A model generated the notes under the pieces. That model saw only the letters and a program-made list of their open reading frames with translations. It searched no databases and was not told the DNA's origin. The position numbers and the translations under genes are program-made. A stretch of DNA of 32,897 nt from an uncultured Flavobacteriales bacterium (GTDB lineage Bacteria; Bacteroidota; Bacteroidia; Flavobacteriales_G; Salibacteraceae), in NCBI GenBank assembly GCA_937899835.1, contig CALCCE010000103.1, positions 1-32,897 of the forward strand. The letters run 5' to 3'. Shown piece after piece: positions 1-10,200 of the stretch; the stretch's first letter is position 1; the number at the start of each line of letters is the position of its first letter.

Positions 1-3000
1 ACCAACTGCCCTAAGGAGTTGTAGTGATAGGTAGTGGCCATGCTGTGCTTGGGATGCACGGTTTGCGCACCATTTTCCCGGTCTTGCTTCACTTGATCCA
101 ACAGCGCCTGATTTTGCAATAGGTCTACCCCTTGTGGCGGAATGGTGCGCACCAGTTGGCCGGACTGATCGTAATACGACAAGGTGTATTGGTTGGCCGA
201 TGCAATTTCATATTCCATCTCCATTTTCTCATACACGCCCATGCACTTGGCAATCAGGTCTTCCTGGAAGGTAGCCGACACCTCATCGAGGTAGCTGCGG
301 TAAGCCAACTCGGCGTTTTGTTCCGCAATGTTCATCAGGTTCAACACACAGGGGTCGGGCTGGGTGTATTGCGGGGTGGGTTTCAGGTCGCAGATGAAGT
401 CACTGCCAGGGCATACTTCCTTCAAACTCATATCATCGAGGAATACAGTACTTCCTTTGGCCATTTTTGCCATCACCTCTATGTCCATCGTGGTGTTGGC
501 GCCAGAGTTCCACAAGAAAGTCCGCTTATACCAGGTGCCTTCTAAAGTTCCTGTGTTGAAGGAGGTAAATACCGTAAACTGACCGTCGAATTGAATGGCC
601 ATGTCAGTATGCGTTACATCCCAGGCAAACCAAAGATCAAATTTGTAATCGGTGTTTGGTTTTACCGGAACAGACATCTGCTGCCAGATCGGATACCATC
701 CAGCGGTAGTGGGTTCTTGGTGAACAATTTTCATGAAACTACCGGTAGCATTTCCTACGGCATGATCATAAAGTATGGAGCTGCCCAAATTGTGTTGATT
801 CACAATGGAGTAATACTTGAGCGCCATTCCGCTTGGATCGTAGGTAAAAGCTGAAGAGAAAAAGTTATTCCCTTGGTTAAAGCTTCCGTTTGGAATAAGA
901 TCGTAGCTATCACAAGCCTTGGGGCACGTATTCCCAAAAGACACATCGTCCAAGCCGATTACATTGACCGAACTAGCGTTGTTGGAAGAATTGAATGCCA
1001 ATTCCAAGTTTACAGAAGTAGCACTTCCACTATTCCACACGTAGCGGATTTCATTCCAGGTATTGCGCTCGACTGGCAGTGCCTCTACTTGCACGATGGT
1101 GCCATTGATGCTCAACTCGGCAAACATGTTGCCTCCATCGTGGTTGATGCGGTTGAAGAAAGCGGAGAAGACGTAATCCTGGTTGGGTTGTACGGTAACC
1201 GTATGGTTCCAGATGGGTGCATTGCCGCTTCCTGCGGTTGAGAAGGCTAAGTAATTGCCCACCGACGGATCAGGATAGGTATGATCACCGGTCACAGGAC
1301 ATGCCAGGCAAAATTGCTTCTTAGGTATAATGGTGTAATTATCCAGTGGCCATTGGTTCAGAAACAGGTTGACCAGATTGGTATTGCTTACAAACTGTGG
1401 ATCCATGGTATAACCCGTCAATAAATACCCATAAGCAGATGAATGCGCCTGGTACTGTTCGAAGGATCCATTGACCACCAGCTCTTGATGCACACAATTA
1501 TCGCATTGTGCAATGGCTTCGCATTCGCTATAGCCGGTTACTTTCACGCGACCGCCATCGTTCATTTCTAAGAAGAAGTAGAAGTGATGGCTACTGCCGT
1601 CCGATTGCAATTGGCTTTGATCCGGCTTCATCGCTGAAAAACCAACGATATCTCCCTTGGTATACCCTAATGTGGTGGGTACGGTAATGTGCACTAAACA
1701 TTCTGTGGTGGAGCCAGGAACGGAGTAGCTTCCTCCCAACTCGCCCGATGGCACCACGGCACCAAACAGAGCAGACCAGTCAAGGCTATAGCCAAAAGCA
1801 GTCAAATCGCAATTGTAGGCCTCTGGAGCTTCCGTGTCTTGCAACACGTCCATCGGGTCCTGACCACAGTTTCCAAAATCCAGGCAAGGAGCCGAACCTT
1901 GAACAGCAGCAAAACTTACATTTGAGCCGTTGGTCAATTCTACTTGTGCAGTAAAATCTCCCGATCCTCCTGAGCTGCTTGGTTGAATGTTGAATATCCG
2001 GGTAACGTGATTGGTGTTGATGCCCGAAAAGTTGATCATGAGCATGCAGCTGCTACCACTTGCGTTAGCCAGTTGAGCTCCTAAAGTAGAACCACTCAGG
2101 TTCGAGGTCCATTGCAAAGTGCCTTGATTAATATCTGTAGCACTTGAATTCAATACCGTATGTAAGCCTTGGAACAACTCATCGCCCATCACCTGACGGT
2201 AAATGCCTGTTCCGATATTCACATTGCTGTTCCACAGCAGGGGAGCAATGCCTGCACTGGCATTTTGATAAAGCAAGCCATTGAGCAGGCGCTGCATTTG
2301 TTTGGCCGTAGGGCTGGGATCACAATTGGTGAGCTCGGCCTCGCACCGCAAAAAGTTGAGGCAAGGCAAAACCCCTTCCATCAGCACCTCTTCCTTCACG
2401 CCGGTACCATCGTCTACCGTAGCTTTGATGATAAAATTTCCGTTGGCCGAAGCAGGATAAATGCCGGGAGAGCTAGTCAGCTTTAGGCAACAAAAGCTTT
2501 CGATCTGATTAACATTGTAGGGGCTGTTAGGGTCGGCAAACTTCATCCGCAACTCACAGCTGGGACTTATACCGTAATCAATATCCAATTTCACCTCATT
2601 GGCAGTAGACTGCCCCGAAAACTCGGCATTACCGCTTGGCGTAGCACCATTCAAAAGCGCATCGTTCAAGGCAGGAGTATATACCAGATAGGGATCGCCA
2701 GCCGACAAGCAGGTCAACTGATGGGTTCCGGTACCGCTTAGCAGGTGGTTACCCGGTTGTTCTATTGCTACATTCAGCAGATTTTCCAAGTCCTTGGCAA
2801 AAGGGCAAACCCCGCAAGCTGCCAGGTAGGTAGCCGCAGCTTTATCGGCCAATTCATCGGAATAGCTGTTGACATAATCGGTACAAGTGGAATGGAGGTT
2901 GCTAAATTCACCGTAAGCGGTGGTAGTGTAGCTGCATCCTCCCTCGTTAGCATCTTCAGTATCCAGGTATTGCGCCACTGTACCAAACCGAGCGGTTTTG

Positions 3001-6000
3001 TTTTTGTACATCACAAACGTCATGTAATTGCAAGGCTGCTCGATGTTGTAGAACTGTGAGTTGAGGTTGGGCCATCCGGTAATGCCGTATTGTGCCAGGA
3101 TCAACCCGTTGTTGAACGGAGTGGTGTTTTGAAAGAAGTTATAGCGGAAGGCATCAAAATCTTCGGTACCAATACAACCGTTGTAGAAACCACTGTTGAT
3201 GGCAATTTGGCGGTCGCGGTGAGCCAGGAACTTTTGCTTCAAACTCACATAAAGGGCGCGAAAAATCTCCCACTCTTCCAAGCTAAGTGCGCTGCCATTT
3301 GGAGTCGGTAAACTGGAGCATTGATCAAAACTGCCTTGTCCGGGGTGGTTGATCAGGATTTTAGCTACATCGTACATACTATAGTACGAAGGCACGCTCG
3401 GATCCTTGATGCTGAAGTTTTTCATGAAAAACTTGGCGGCCAAAAACTCTTGATTCCCTTGAGTGAAGTAAGGGTCGGCCAGCAAAATATTAGGGTTCGC
3501 AGAACCGCCTGGAACTACATTCAGACCATCGTCTACCACATCCGTATAGTCCATGGTGAGCACATCGTCGTCAAACAGGTTGCTGGTTTCACGGGCCTGG
3601 CATTGTTCGTAGTAGCCATACTCAGGATGGTAGAGCACCAGCGATTGTGCCCAGTTCGATTTCCAATAGGCCACAAAATCTTCGAGGTGGGCCAATTGCT
3701 CCGGACGAGCGTAGGGCAAACCACCCGACATAATCGGCGAACCGTTGATGGCTGGCTCGTAGCCCGTTCCAAGGTTGTTCAGCAAAATGAGCGACAAACT
3801 GCCATCGGCATTGCGGCACTCTTTAGCGTAACTGCCACCACCCAATTGGAACATGGGGTTTTTCCAGTTGGGCTCCACACTTTGGGTAATGAATAAGTTT
3901 TTGCGGGGCAGGTAGTTGGTGGTGTTGAACACCGACAAACGATAAGGGGAAGCATCAATATTGCCCGCAGTGGCCTGAGGGCCATTAATCACCACACCAT
4001 TGCTCACTCCCGTTCCAGGGGACACTTTTCCATACTGCCCGTTGGGGCTCATGTCGGCCAACATGGCATTGTAAGCAGCCTGGCAGGTAGCACTCACACT
4101 GCCACACATCTCACCGCATTGTTGCAACAAAGCATCCACTTCAGTTTGGGTGTAGCCTTCGGTCAACAGTGCGTTCACGGAAGTAGTACACTGGTCGCAA
4201 GTCATGCCACATCCGTCGAAATCTAATTCGTGAATGGCCTCGGTTTCGAAGTAGGTGTAATCCAGCAAGCAATCGTTGTTTTCCAAATAGTGCTGGGTGT
4301 AATAGTTCAACGCATCTTTATTGATGGTCAACTTTTTGTTGATGGTGTAAGAACCTTTGGTCAGTGCCAATGCAGCCGTTTGATCATTTGATTGCAACCC
4401 GCCGGTAGGAAAGGTGATGTCGGTAGCCGAGTTGAACGACGGAGGATTGGTCACCGGGCAAGTGGCCTCAGTGAAGGTACCGTTGGTCATGTCGTCCAAA
4501 ATGGATTGACCAATTACAGAGGTAGTATGCGCATTGGGATTGCTGGCACTCTTGCGGTAGAGAAACTCTTCGCCACAATCGTTCTGCAAAGAAATGGTGA
4601 GGTCGTAGATACACTCGTAGCAAAACGCATCGCTGTAGCTGGAAGTAGTTCCATCGGCATAAGTTACCGTACCAGCACAATTGGCATCGTATACTTCGCC
4701 TGGCATTTCATAGCTTACATCCACTACCTGATCGGAGGTGAGTAAGAAAGTGGTATTCGATTCTTTGGTACGGCCTTCATTTACCAATCGGTTGGCCGAA
4801 CCAGAAGCATCTGAAACGGATAGCTTGTTAAGAAGGTCAACCTGCAAATTGTAAATGCTAGCATCATCCAACGCGATCATGTTAGCGGGAACATCCCCCT
4901 CCAAACCCGTTGCAATCACATTACCTGCCAAGTCGGTATAGGTAACGGCTACCTGCCCATTGGGGTCAATCACCATTTGCTTTTGGTAAAACTCAGAGTA
5001 ACCCGCATCGGAAGCAAACAACATGTCCAACTCTTCTTGAAAAGGCTTGCCATAAAACGTTTGGGTGGTATGTCCATTGCCGGTGCGAAAAGGAGCACCT
5101 ACTCCACTCTGTTCTTTTACCCGGCCCGTGTTATCGGCCATGTAAGTAGTATGTGAAAACGGATATTTTTCCGCATCAGGAATTTCAGGGTAATCAGCTA
5201 CAAAATCGCTGTTGGGTGAATAATACTTAGCAGACCCCGTGCTGGTAGACATGGCATAAGGCACCGGAGCGCAAGCATTCGGATCGCTCAACAATTTGTC
5301 GAAATCCGAAGCATGGTAAGCATCGGTGGTTCCATCCTTTTGGTTGAAGTTGCTGCGGTAGCCCAACAATTCAGAAGTAATGGGCACCGGCAAAGTAGTG
5401 ATGGCCGCACGCCCTGAATAATCGTAAACATTCTCTCCAACAAAGACATGAAGCACGGAGTTCAATCGGAAATGTTGCTGACGGCTCAGGTTGGACCCAT
5501 CGAAGTAATCCACCATCTGTTTGCTCTTGCCTTCTTCTGCAAAAGTCATACTAGACTGCCAATTGAATTTACCTTGGTGACCAGAGAAATAGTACCGGTC
5601 GGTAAAGCAGGCAACCGTAGAGACCCCACTATTACAGCTTCCTAAATAGGTGTTACTCGACCAGTTGCCTGGAACATCAGAAGCATATCCATTGTCTGGA
5701 ATTCGACCGATGGCTCGAACGCGGTATAGCACCCAACCTTTGTCGTACAACATCGGAATGGCATACTGCTGTCGCTTGGTGGAAATACGTGTGGCATTGT
5801 GCCGAAGATCATCCACTCGAAATGCTGGAAATGTGGAATTGTTATCTGCATAATAATGGGTCCACTCCAACTCATACCCTTCAGCACCGGGCACCGTAGG
5901 CCAGGAAACTTCCAGATCACCGGTGGTGCCGTTCAAACTGCTCGATAACCCCGAAGGAACAGTTGCGGTATTAAAAGTGAAATACCGCTCTACTTCTACC

Positions 6001-6518
6001 CTGCCCTCAACCCGCAAATTGTAATGGGCGTATTGCGCAGCGGTGGTCGGGTGAACCGGAACAATGTCTACAAACATGCGGTGGCCCGGATTGGGCACCT
6101 CATAAATGACCTTGTCGTGGTAAGGGTTGGTAGAACTCTTCTCAATGCTCAAGGTCTTGATAGTCGTTACCGGAGAAAAGGTAGAACCCGATTGCACGTA
6201 GGTGGTGATTTCCACCTGAACATCGGCCGTAAAGTCACTGGCAGAAGCACCAAAATCATCGTGGTTGACCGATAGAATGACATAGTTTTTCAACTGTTGT
6301 ACCTGAAACTGTTGGTTCCAGGTGGTCGGGTTGGCCGTCATGAAGGAGTACCAACTGTCGGTCACCTCCACACCATCGCCCCCTAAAAAGTCGGGACGGT
6401 CTACCTGGTCGGAATACACCTGTTGTGCCGCCATGAGGGAGCCTGGCAACAACAAGCAAAGGAGCATCAGCCCGGCAAGGGGCCGAAATCGAGAGAAAAG
6501 GAAAGCAAATGGGTGCAT
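1..6518 (-). CDS. giant secreted RHS/YD-type protein, 3' end outside window
   Basis: The frame is open from an ATG at 6518 to the left edge (about 2172 codons, no stop seen), so the C-terminus is missing. Residues 1-31 form a signal peptide (basic start, hydrophobic 15-29, likely cleavage at SLMA/AQQ). A fibronectin-III-like module lies near residues 185-285 (key segment LEVSWPTVPGAEGYELEW). A long Cys-containing middle follows, then a jelly-roll-like stretch around 1756-2040. The last residues read YTLSYYDQSGQLVRTIPP (about 2110-2127) and MATTYHYNSLGQL at the edge, which match the start of YD repeats in Bacteroidota RHS proteins. The usual continuation is an RHS core with a variable C-terminal domain; that is expected, not seen. 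It is the last visible gene of the operon, 9 nt after its neighbour. The RHS/YD assignment is good; the role (polymorphic toxin or surface protein) is inferred. Confidence 0.85.
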   Translation of the reverse strand, partial: MHPFAFLFSRFRPLAGLMLLCLLLPGSLMAAQQVYSDQVDRPDFLGGDGVEVTDSWYSFMTANPTTWNQQFQVQQLKNYVILSVNHDDFGASASDFTADVQVEITTYVQSGSTFSPVTTIKTLSIEKSSTNPYHDKVIYEVPNPGHRMFVDIVPVHPTTAAQYAHYNLRVEGRVEVERYFTFNTATVPSGLSSSLNGTTGDLEVSWPTVPGAEGYELEWTHYYADNNSTFPAFRVDDLRHNATRISTKRQQYAIPMLYDKGWVLYRVRAIGRIPDNGYASDVPGNWSSNTYLGSCNSGVSTVACFTDRYYFSGHQGKFNWQSSMTFAEEGKSKQMVDYFDGSNLSRQQHFRLNSVLHVFVGENVYDYSGRAAITTLPVPITSELLGYRSNFNQKDGTTDAYHASDFDKLLSDPNACAPVPYAMSTSTGSAKYYSPNSDFVADYPEIPDAEKYPFSHTTYMADNTGRVKEQSGVGAPFRTGNGHTTQTFYGKPFQEELDMLFASDAGYSEFYQKQMVIDPNGQVAVTYTDLAGNVIATGLEGDVPANMIALDDASIYNLQVDLLNKLSVSDASGSANRLVNEGRTKESNTTFLLTSDQVVDVSYEMPGEVYDANCAGTVTYADGTTSSYSDAFCYECIYDLTISLQNDCGEEFLYRKSASNPNAHTTSVIGQSILDDMTNGTFTEATCPVTNPPSFNSATDITFPTGGLQSNDQTAALALTKGSYTINKKLTINKDALNYYTQHYLENNDCLLDYTYFETEAIHELDFDGCGMTCDQCTTSVNALLTEGYTQTEVDALLQQCGEMCGSVSATCQAAYNAMLADMSPNGQYGKVSPGTGVSNGVVINGPQATAGNIDASPYRLSVFNTTNYLPRKNLFITQSVEPNWKNPMFQLGGGSYAKECRNADGSLSLILLNNLGTGYEPAINGSPIMSGGLPYARPEQLAHLEDFVAYWKSNWAQSLVLYHPEYGYYEQCQARETSNLFDDDVLTMDYTDVVDDGLNVVPGGSANPNILLADPYFTQGNQEFLAAKFFMKNFSIKDPSVPSYYSMYDVAKILINHPGQGSFDQCSSLPTPNGSALSLEEWEIFRALYVSLKQKFLAHRDRQIAINSGFYNGCIGTEDFDAFRYNFFQNTTPFNNGLILAQYGITGWPNLNSQFYNIEQPCNYMTFVMYKNKTARFGTVAQYLDTEDANEGGCSYTTTAYGEFSNLHSTCTDYVNSYSDELADKAAATYLAACGVCPFAKDLENLLNVAIEQPGNHLLSGTGTHQLTCLSAGDPYLVYTPALNDALLNGATPSGNAEFSGQSTANEVKLDIDYGISPSCELRMKFADPNSPYNVNQIESFCCLKLTSSPGIYPASANGNFIIKATVDDGTGVKEEVLMEGVLPCLNFLRCEAELTNCDPSPTAKQMQRLLNGLLYQNASAGIAPLLWNSNVNIGTGIYRQVMGDELFQGLHTVLNSSATDINQGTLQWTSNLSGSTLGAQLANASGSSCMLMINFSGINTNHVTRIFNIQPSSSGGSGDFTAQVELTNGSNVSFAAVQGSAPCLDFGNCGQDPMDVLQDTEAPEAYNCDLTAFGYSLDWSALFGAVVPSGELGGSYSVPGSTTECLVHITVPTTLGYTKGDIVGFSAMKPDQSQLQSDGSSHHFYFFLEMNDGGRVKVTGYSECEAIAQCDNCVHQELVVNGSFEQYQAHSSAYGYLLTGYTMDPQFVSNTNLVNLFLNQWPLDNYTIIPKKQFCLACPVTGDHTYPDPSVGNYLAFSTAGSGNAPIWNHTVTVQPNQDYVFSAFFNRINHDGGNMFAELSINGTIVQVEALPVERNTWNEIRYVWNSGSATSVNLELAFNSSNNASSVNVIGLDDVSFGNTCPKACDSYDLIPNGSFNQGNNFFSSAFTYDPSGMALKYYSIVNQHNLGSSILYDHAVGNATGSFMKIVHQEPTTAGWYPIWQQMSVPVKPNTDYKFDLWFAWDVTHTDMAIQFDGQFTVFTSFNTGTLEGTWYKRTFLWNSGANTTMDIEVMAKMAKGSTVFLDDMSLKEVCPGSDFICDLKPTPQYTQPDPCVLNLMNIAEQNAELAYRSYLDEVSATFQEDLIAKCMGVYEKMEMEYEIASANQYTLSYYDQSGQLVRTIPPQGVDLLQNQALLDQVKQDRENGAQTVHPKHSMATTYHYNSLGQL

Positions 6519-6527
6519 GATCTGGGG

Positions 6528-7274
6528 TTAAAAGGGTTGGTACTGGAACTGGTAGCTGGCGTAGGCAGGCAGTGGGCTCCACTGCCGTTTTTGCCGTTGC
6601 AAGTAAGCACTCCGGTCAAGTTCCGCGGGTTCAATAGTAGATTGAGAATAATTCGTGTAAGTAATTTCCAACCGAGGTCGGTCTTCTGAAAGCAAGTTGT
6701 CGAGCATACTGGCGTCTTGAAAATGGAAAACCAGTTTGTGGATGTAGCCGGTCAGCGGATCGACCCAAATTTCGTAGCCCGAAAAGCGGGGATCTTTGGG
6801 CAAACCCTCGAACACATAACGGTACTTGCCATCAGCAGTGGAACTTTTCGTCACGGATGCATAGGCCACCAGCATGCTGTCCAGCGAAGGCGTGGGAAAC
6901 AAGCCCAAATCTTTGTCCTTCATTTTGCGGTCCAGCATCACAATGTTGCGGTCCTCATGATCAATCCGCAAAAAGTAATCTTCGGTTTGTAGCGTGAGAA
7001 TTGGGCCCAACTCCTGCTCCATGCGCTCACCGGATTTTTTCACGGTGCCCTTCAGTTCTTCTATTGGTTGACCAGAAGTAGCATTCGCATAGAGTTGATA
7101 CTGTACCTCAAAACTGAGGTGGGCCGCTTCTGCATATCGAGCACCCAGCGTCTCCAATTCCATGGTCAAAGGGTGCTGTGCTTGTGCCGGCAGTATGACA
7201 ATTAGTGCAAGCACCCATCCCAAAAACCAACTCCGAGAGTGCATTGTATTCTTCCTTCGATTCGTAAACATCAT
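6528..7274 (-). CDS. secreted protein, possibly LolA-like fold
   Basis: A 248-aa frame. Two adjacent ATGs (7274, 7271) lie 12 nt after the preceding stop, and a third ATG at 7244 would give a shorter, cleaner signal peptide (MHSRSWFLGW then a hydrophobic run ending PAQAQ). Either start yields an exported protein. The mature part is rich in beta-strand-like alternation, with segments such as YFLRIDHEDRNIVMLDRKMK and YEIWVDPLTGYIHKLVFHF, which recall LolA/LolB-type lipoprotein-binding folds; this is a fold impression, not a firm family match. Its place between the two giant proteins suggests a helper in their export or surface assembly. No lipobox Cys is present, so it is probably periplasmic. 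Confidence 0.72.
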   Translation of the reverse strand: MMFTNRRKNTMHSRSWFLGWVLALIVILPAQAQHPLTMELETLGARYAEAAHLSFEVQYQLYANATSGQPIEELKGTVKKSGERMEQELGPILTLQTEDYFLRIDHEDRNIVMLDRKMKDKDLGLFPTPSLDSMLVAYASVTKSSTADGKYRYVFEGLPKDPRFSGYEIWVDPLTGYIHKLVFHFQDASMLDNLLSEDRPRLEITYTNYSQSTIEPAELDRSAYLQRQKRQWSPLPAYASYQFQYQPF

Positions 7275-7286
7275 TGTTCTGCAGGT

Positions 7287-10200
7287 TTAGTTGGTAATTT
7301 TCTTTTGGAGGGTTTTCACTTGTCCGGCACCCACCCGCAGGCTTCGGCGGCCGGTGTGTGACCTTGATTCTGTCAGGTCGTTGGCATAAGCGCGGAAACT
7401 GAAATGATCGTCCACGCACTCCGTAAAGTCGTAGTCTTCAAAGCCATCGTAGCCAATTTCCCGGTACTCGGCATTAGCTCCCATCGCGGTGGGTGTCAGT
7501 CGGCTATAGCCATATTGCGCAGCATTGTGAAGGTTGAGCGCATCTTTGCTCTCCAACTCCTTGCCATCCGTACTGATAATGGTGAGCTCCTCGGTGGAAG
7601 TCCATCCGCTGTAGTTGGGCACCCAGGCATTGCCACTATAGATCCAGAATGGTGAGAAGTTGTTGAAAACACCATCGTTGCGCAAATCGAGCAACTTCGC
7701 ATAAGTCGCACCATTGTTGTTGGCAGTAAGGCTTTGCTTGCGACCAGTCAGGTAGGCCCAACTTTTGTAAGATCTATAGGTACCATCGACCATGTATTGA
7801 TAGCGGGCTTCACTTTCGGCTTGAGTCAAGCCACAGTTGCAAAACGCCTTCCAGTCGTCGTTGAACTCTACTGAACCAGCATTCACAACCTCCACACTAC
7901 CAAAGCTCAAGCTACCACCGGCGGTAGGATCGCCGTAGGTAGTCACCGTTCCAATGGGCACATTGCTTTGGTTCTTGTGGCCAGAGCGGATCACTTTTAC
8001 CAAGCCACCCAAAGTCACCGGATTGCCCGAAGTGAGGTCGTACACCCCGTAGCTGTTGGAGCCATCCATCAACACTACTGCCTCTTTGTTGTAAGACAAG
8101 CCGTGGAGCAGAATATCACCTTCCGTGAAGTAGTTGCCCAGGTTGCCCGATACCACACCGGCATCGAAAGTCGCTCCTACATTTTGATAGGCCGAACCCA
8201 TGCGATCATAGGCCCAGTGTGCCGGGTAAGTAAACTCATACACCCGGTCTTTGAGCGCTGGTGTAGGAGCAGCCGCAGGGTCGTTGTTGTTATCGAAATA
8301 TTGGTTGGTAATCTCTTTCAACAAAGTCTCTCCGGTTTCAGCGTCCACGGCAAGGTCCCTCGTGGTGACGCGACCACCTTGGTGATCGACTACGGAGCGC
8401 TCCAACAAACCGTGCCGGTTGATCACCTTGGTAATGGTTGCCGAGCGGAAGCTGGTTTCATCTGACGTGTACTTGGGCAGAACGATGGGAATTGGAATGG
8501 GCAACCAACCGACTGGAATACCATCGGTATTGACGTTGAGGCCACCCGAGCTGGTAGAGCTCTGCTCTTGCCGAAAATCGGCCACTACATCGAAGTCTAC
8601 CCCAACAAGGGCTTGTCCGACCGTACCATCTGGAAAGACGGCCTTCATCGTGTTGTCCAGCGTTTTGTCGCCCGATTGGCGGTAGTGGTAAGTCATTTCG
8701 GAAACCCGATAGCCATCGCCCCATACCGCCTCGCCCTTCGGCTTGCCATGCATGTCGTTGAGTTCTACTACAAAGCCTTGGCTGGCTGTCATGTGATCCT
8801 GCCCCTTCAGCTTCAAGAAGTTGAGAATCGGGTTCGGACGCTTGCGAATGGCTTCCACCGGTGTTTGCCGCACTTTCGTTGGAAAGTCTTTGGCAGTGTA
8901 GAAGGTTTTCACCGTTTTGCCCGTTGGCAATCGTTCAGCCGTTTCACTGTAAATGCCTGTTACTTCTACCCGGCTATAGCCCACAGAAGCACTTGGGAAA
9001 AGTGATTCACCAATTGGCGTTTCCACCATATATCGTTGATCGGGCTTCAAAAACATTTTTTCGTTGTTGTAGAGTGGCAACTTGAAGGGATTTTCGTCTC
9101 CCCCCATGGCAGGCTCATAAGAAGCTACACCACTGCTGTAAGTAATGCCGTTGGCCGTGATGGAATAGTTGTATTCCTGTCCGCGGTAGGCATCGCCATA
9201 CGTGTAAGCCGGGTCCATTTTAGACATACCATCGGACAGCAAAATGCGTTTCACACGGCTTCCTCCACCTTTTTTGGCGCCTTTGGGATGGTACAGGCGA
9301 ATCATCGACTTTTCAGGAATAAAGCTGTAGCCTTGTTGCCGCCTGCGCTGGATGCTGTTTTGCCCTTTAAAGAGCTCCTCGAAAGAACTGAAGGCAGTAG
9401 CAATTGCTTTGATCACCTGATCGAAGCTCTGTGCGTTGGGGGTAGGCTTGTCAAAAGCCAGATGCGGCTGGTGAAGGGCCACATAGTTCCAGGCCGCCTG
9501 CGAGATCGGGCTCACCGGATCTGAAGAACCATCGTCTTGGATAGAAACTGTCTTGATTTTTACCGCACCGTAATAATCCGGTCCGGTAGTGTAAACCTTA
9601 CAAGCATCGTATTCGATTCCGGCATACCCTGGCACAAACTCGTAGTCGCCACCCGATTGCTTTTTCAGGTCCACCATGAATTTGAAAAACAAGTGGTCCA
9701 TGGGCTGCCCGTTGGCTTTGGTAAGGTATTGTTGCCGAAACAACAGATCGCGCTGTGCAGGACTCAGACTGGCATAATCGCTCGCATTGGGCAACTTAAA
9801 TTTCAAGTATTGATAAGCCGGTTTGCCACTGGCCTGATCGTCCCACAATTTGGTTTGGAGGGTGGCATTCGCGTTAGCGCCTACCCCTTCCACTACCACC
9901 ATTTGCATGGCCCGGCGGTCTTGCACAAAGGCATAATCATCGGCCTCGTAGTGGATGTAAACATCTGCGCCTGAAGGCATTTCAATCTTACTCAGGTTCC
10001 AGGCACAAGCCGCTACATCCGCGTTGTACAAACCAGAACCAGCCGTAGTTTCCGTTTGATCGACATAAGGAAACTCAGCGTTGCTTAGTGGATCGTTCAC
10101 ACTTCCGGTTTGGCCACCGATAAAGGCCTGGTAGTTGCCCCAACGGTCATACGCCTTGTTGTGATAACTGGGGTTCACCACCTGTGCCAGCGTGTTGGTG

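Noticed and set aside
3321-3896. 191-aa plus-strand frame, and many other frames of 60-190 aa on the plus strand across 1-15600
   Set aside because: They lie antisense to long minus-strand genes with coherent signal peptides and domains, and their translations show no domain or signal. They are shadows.
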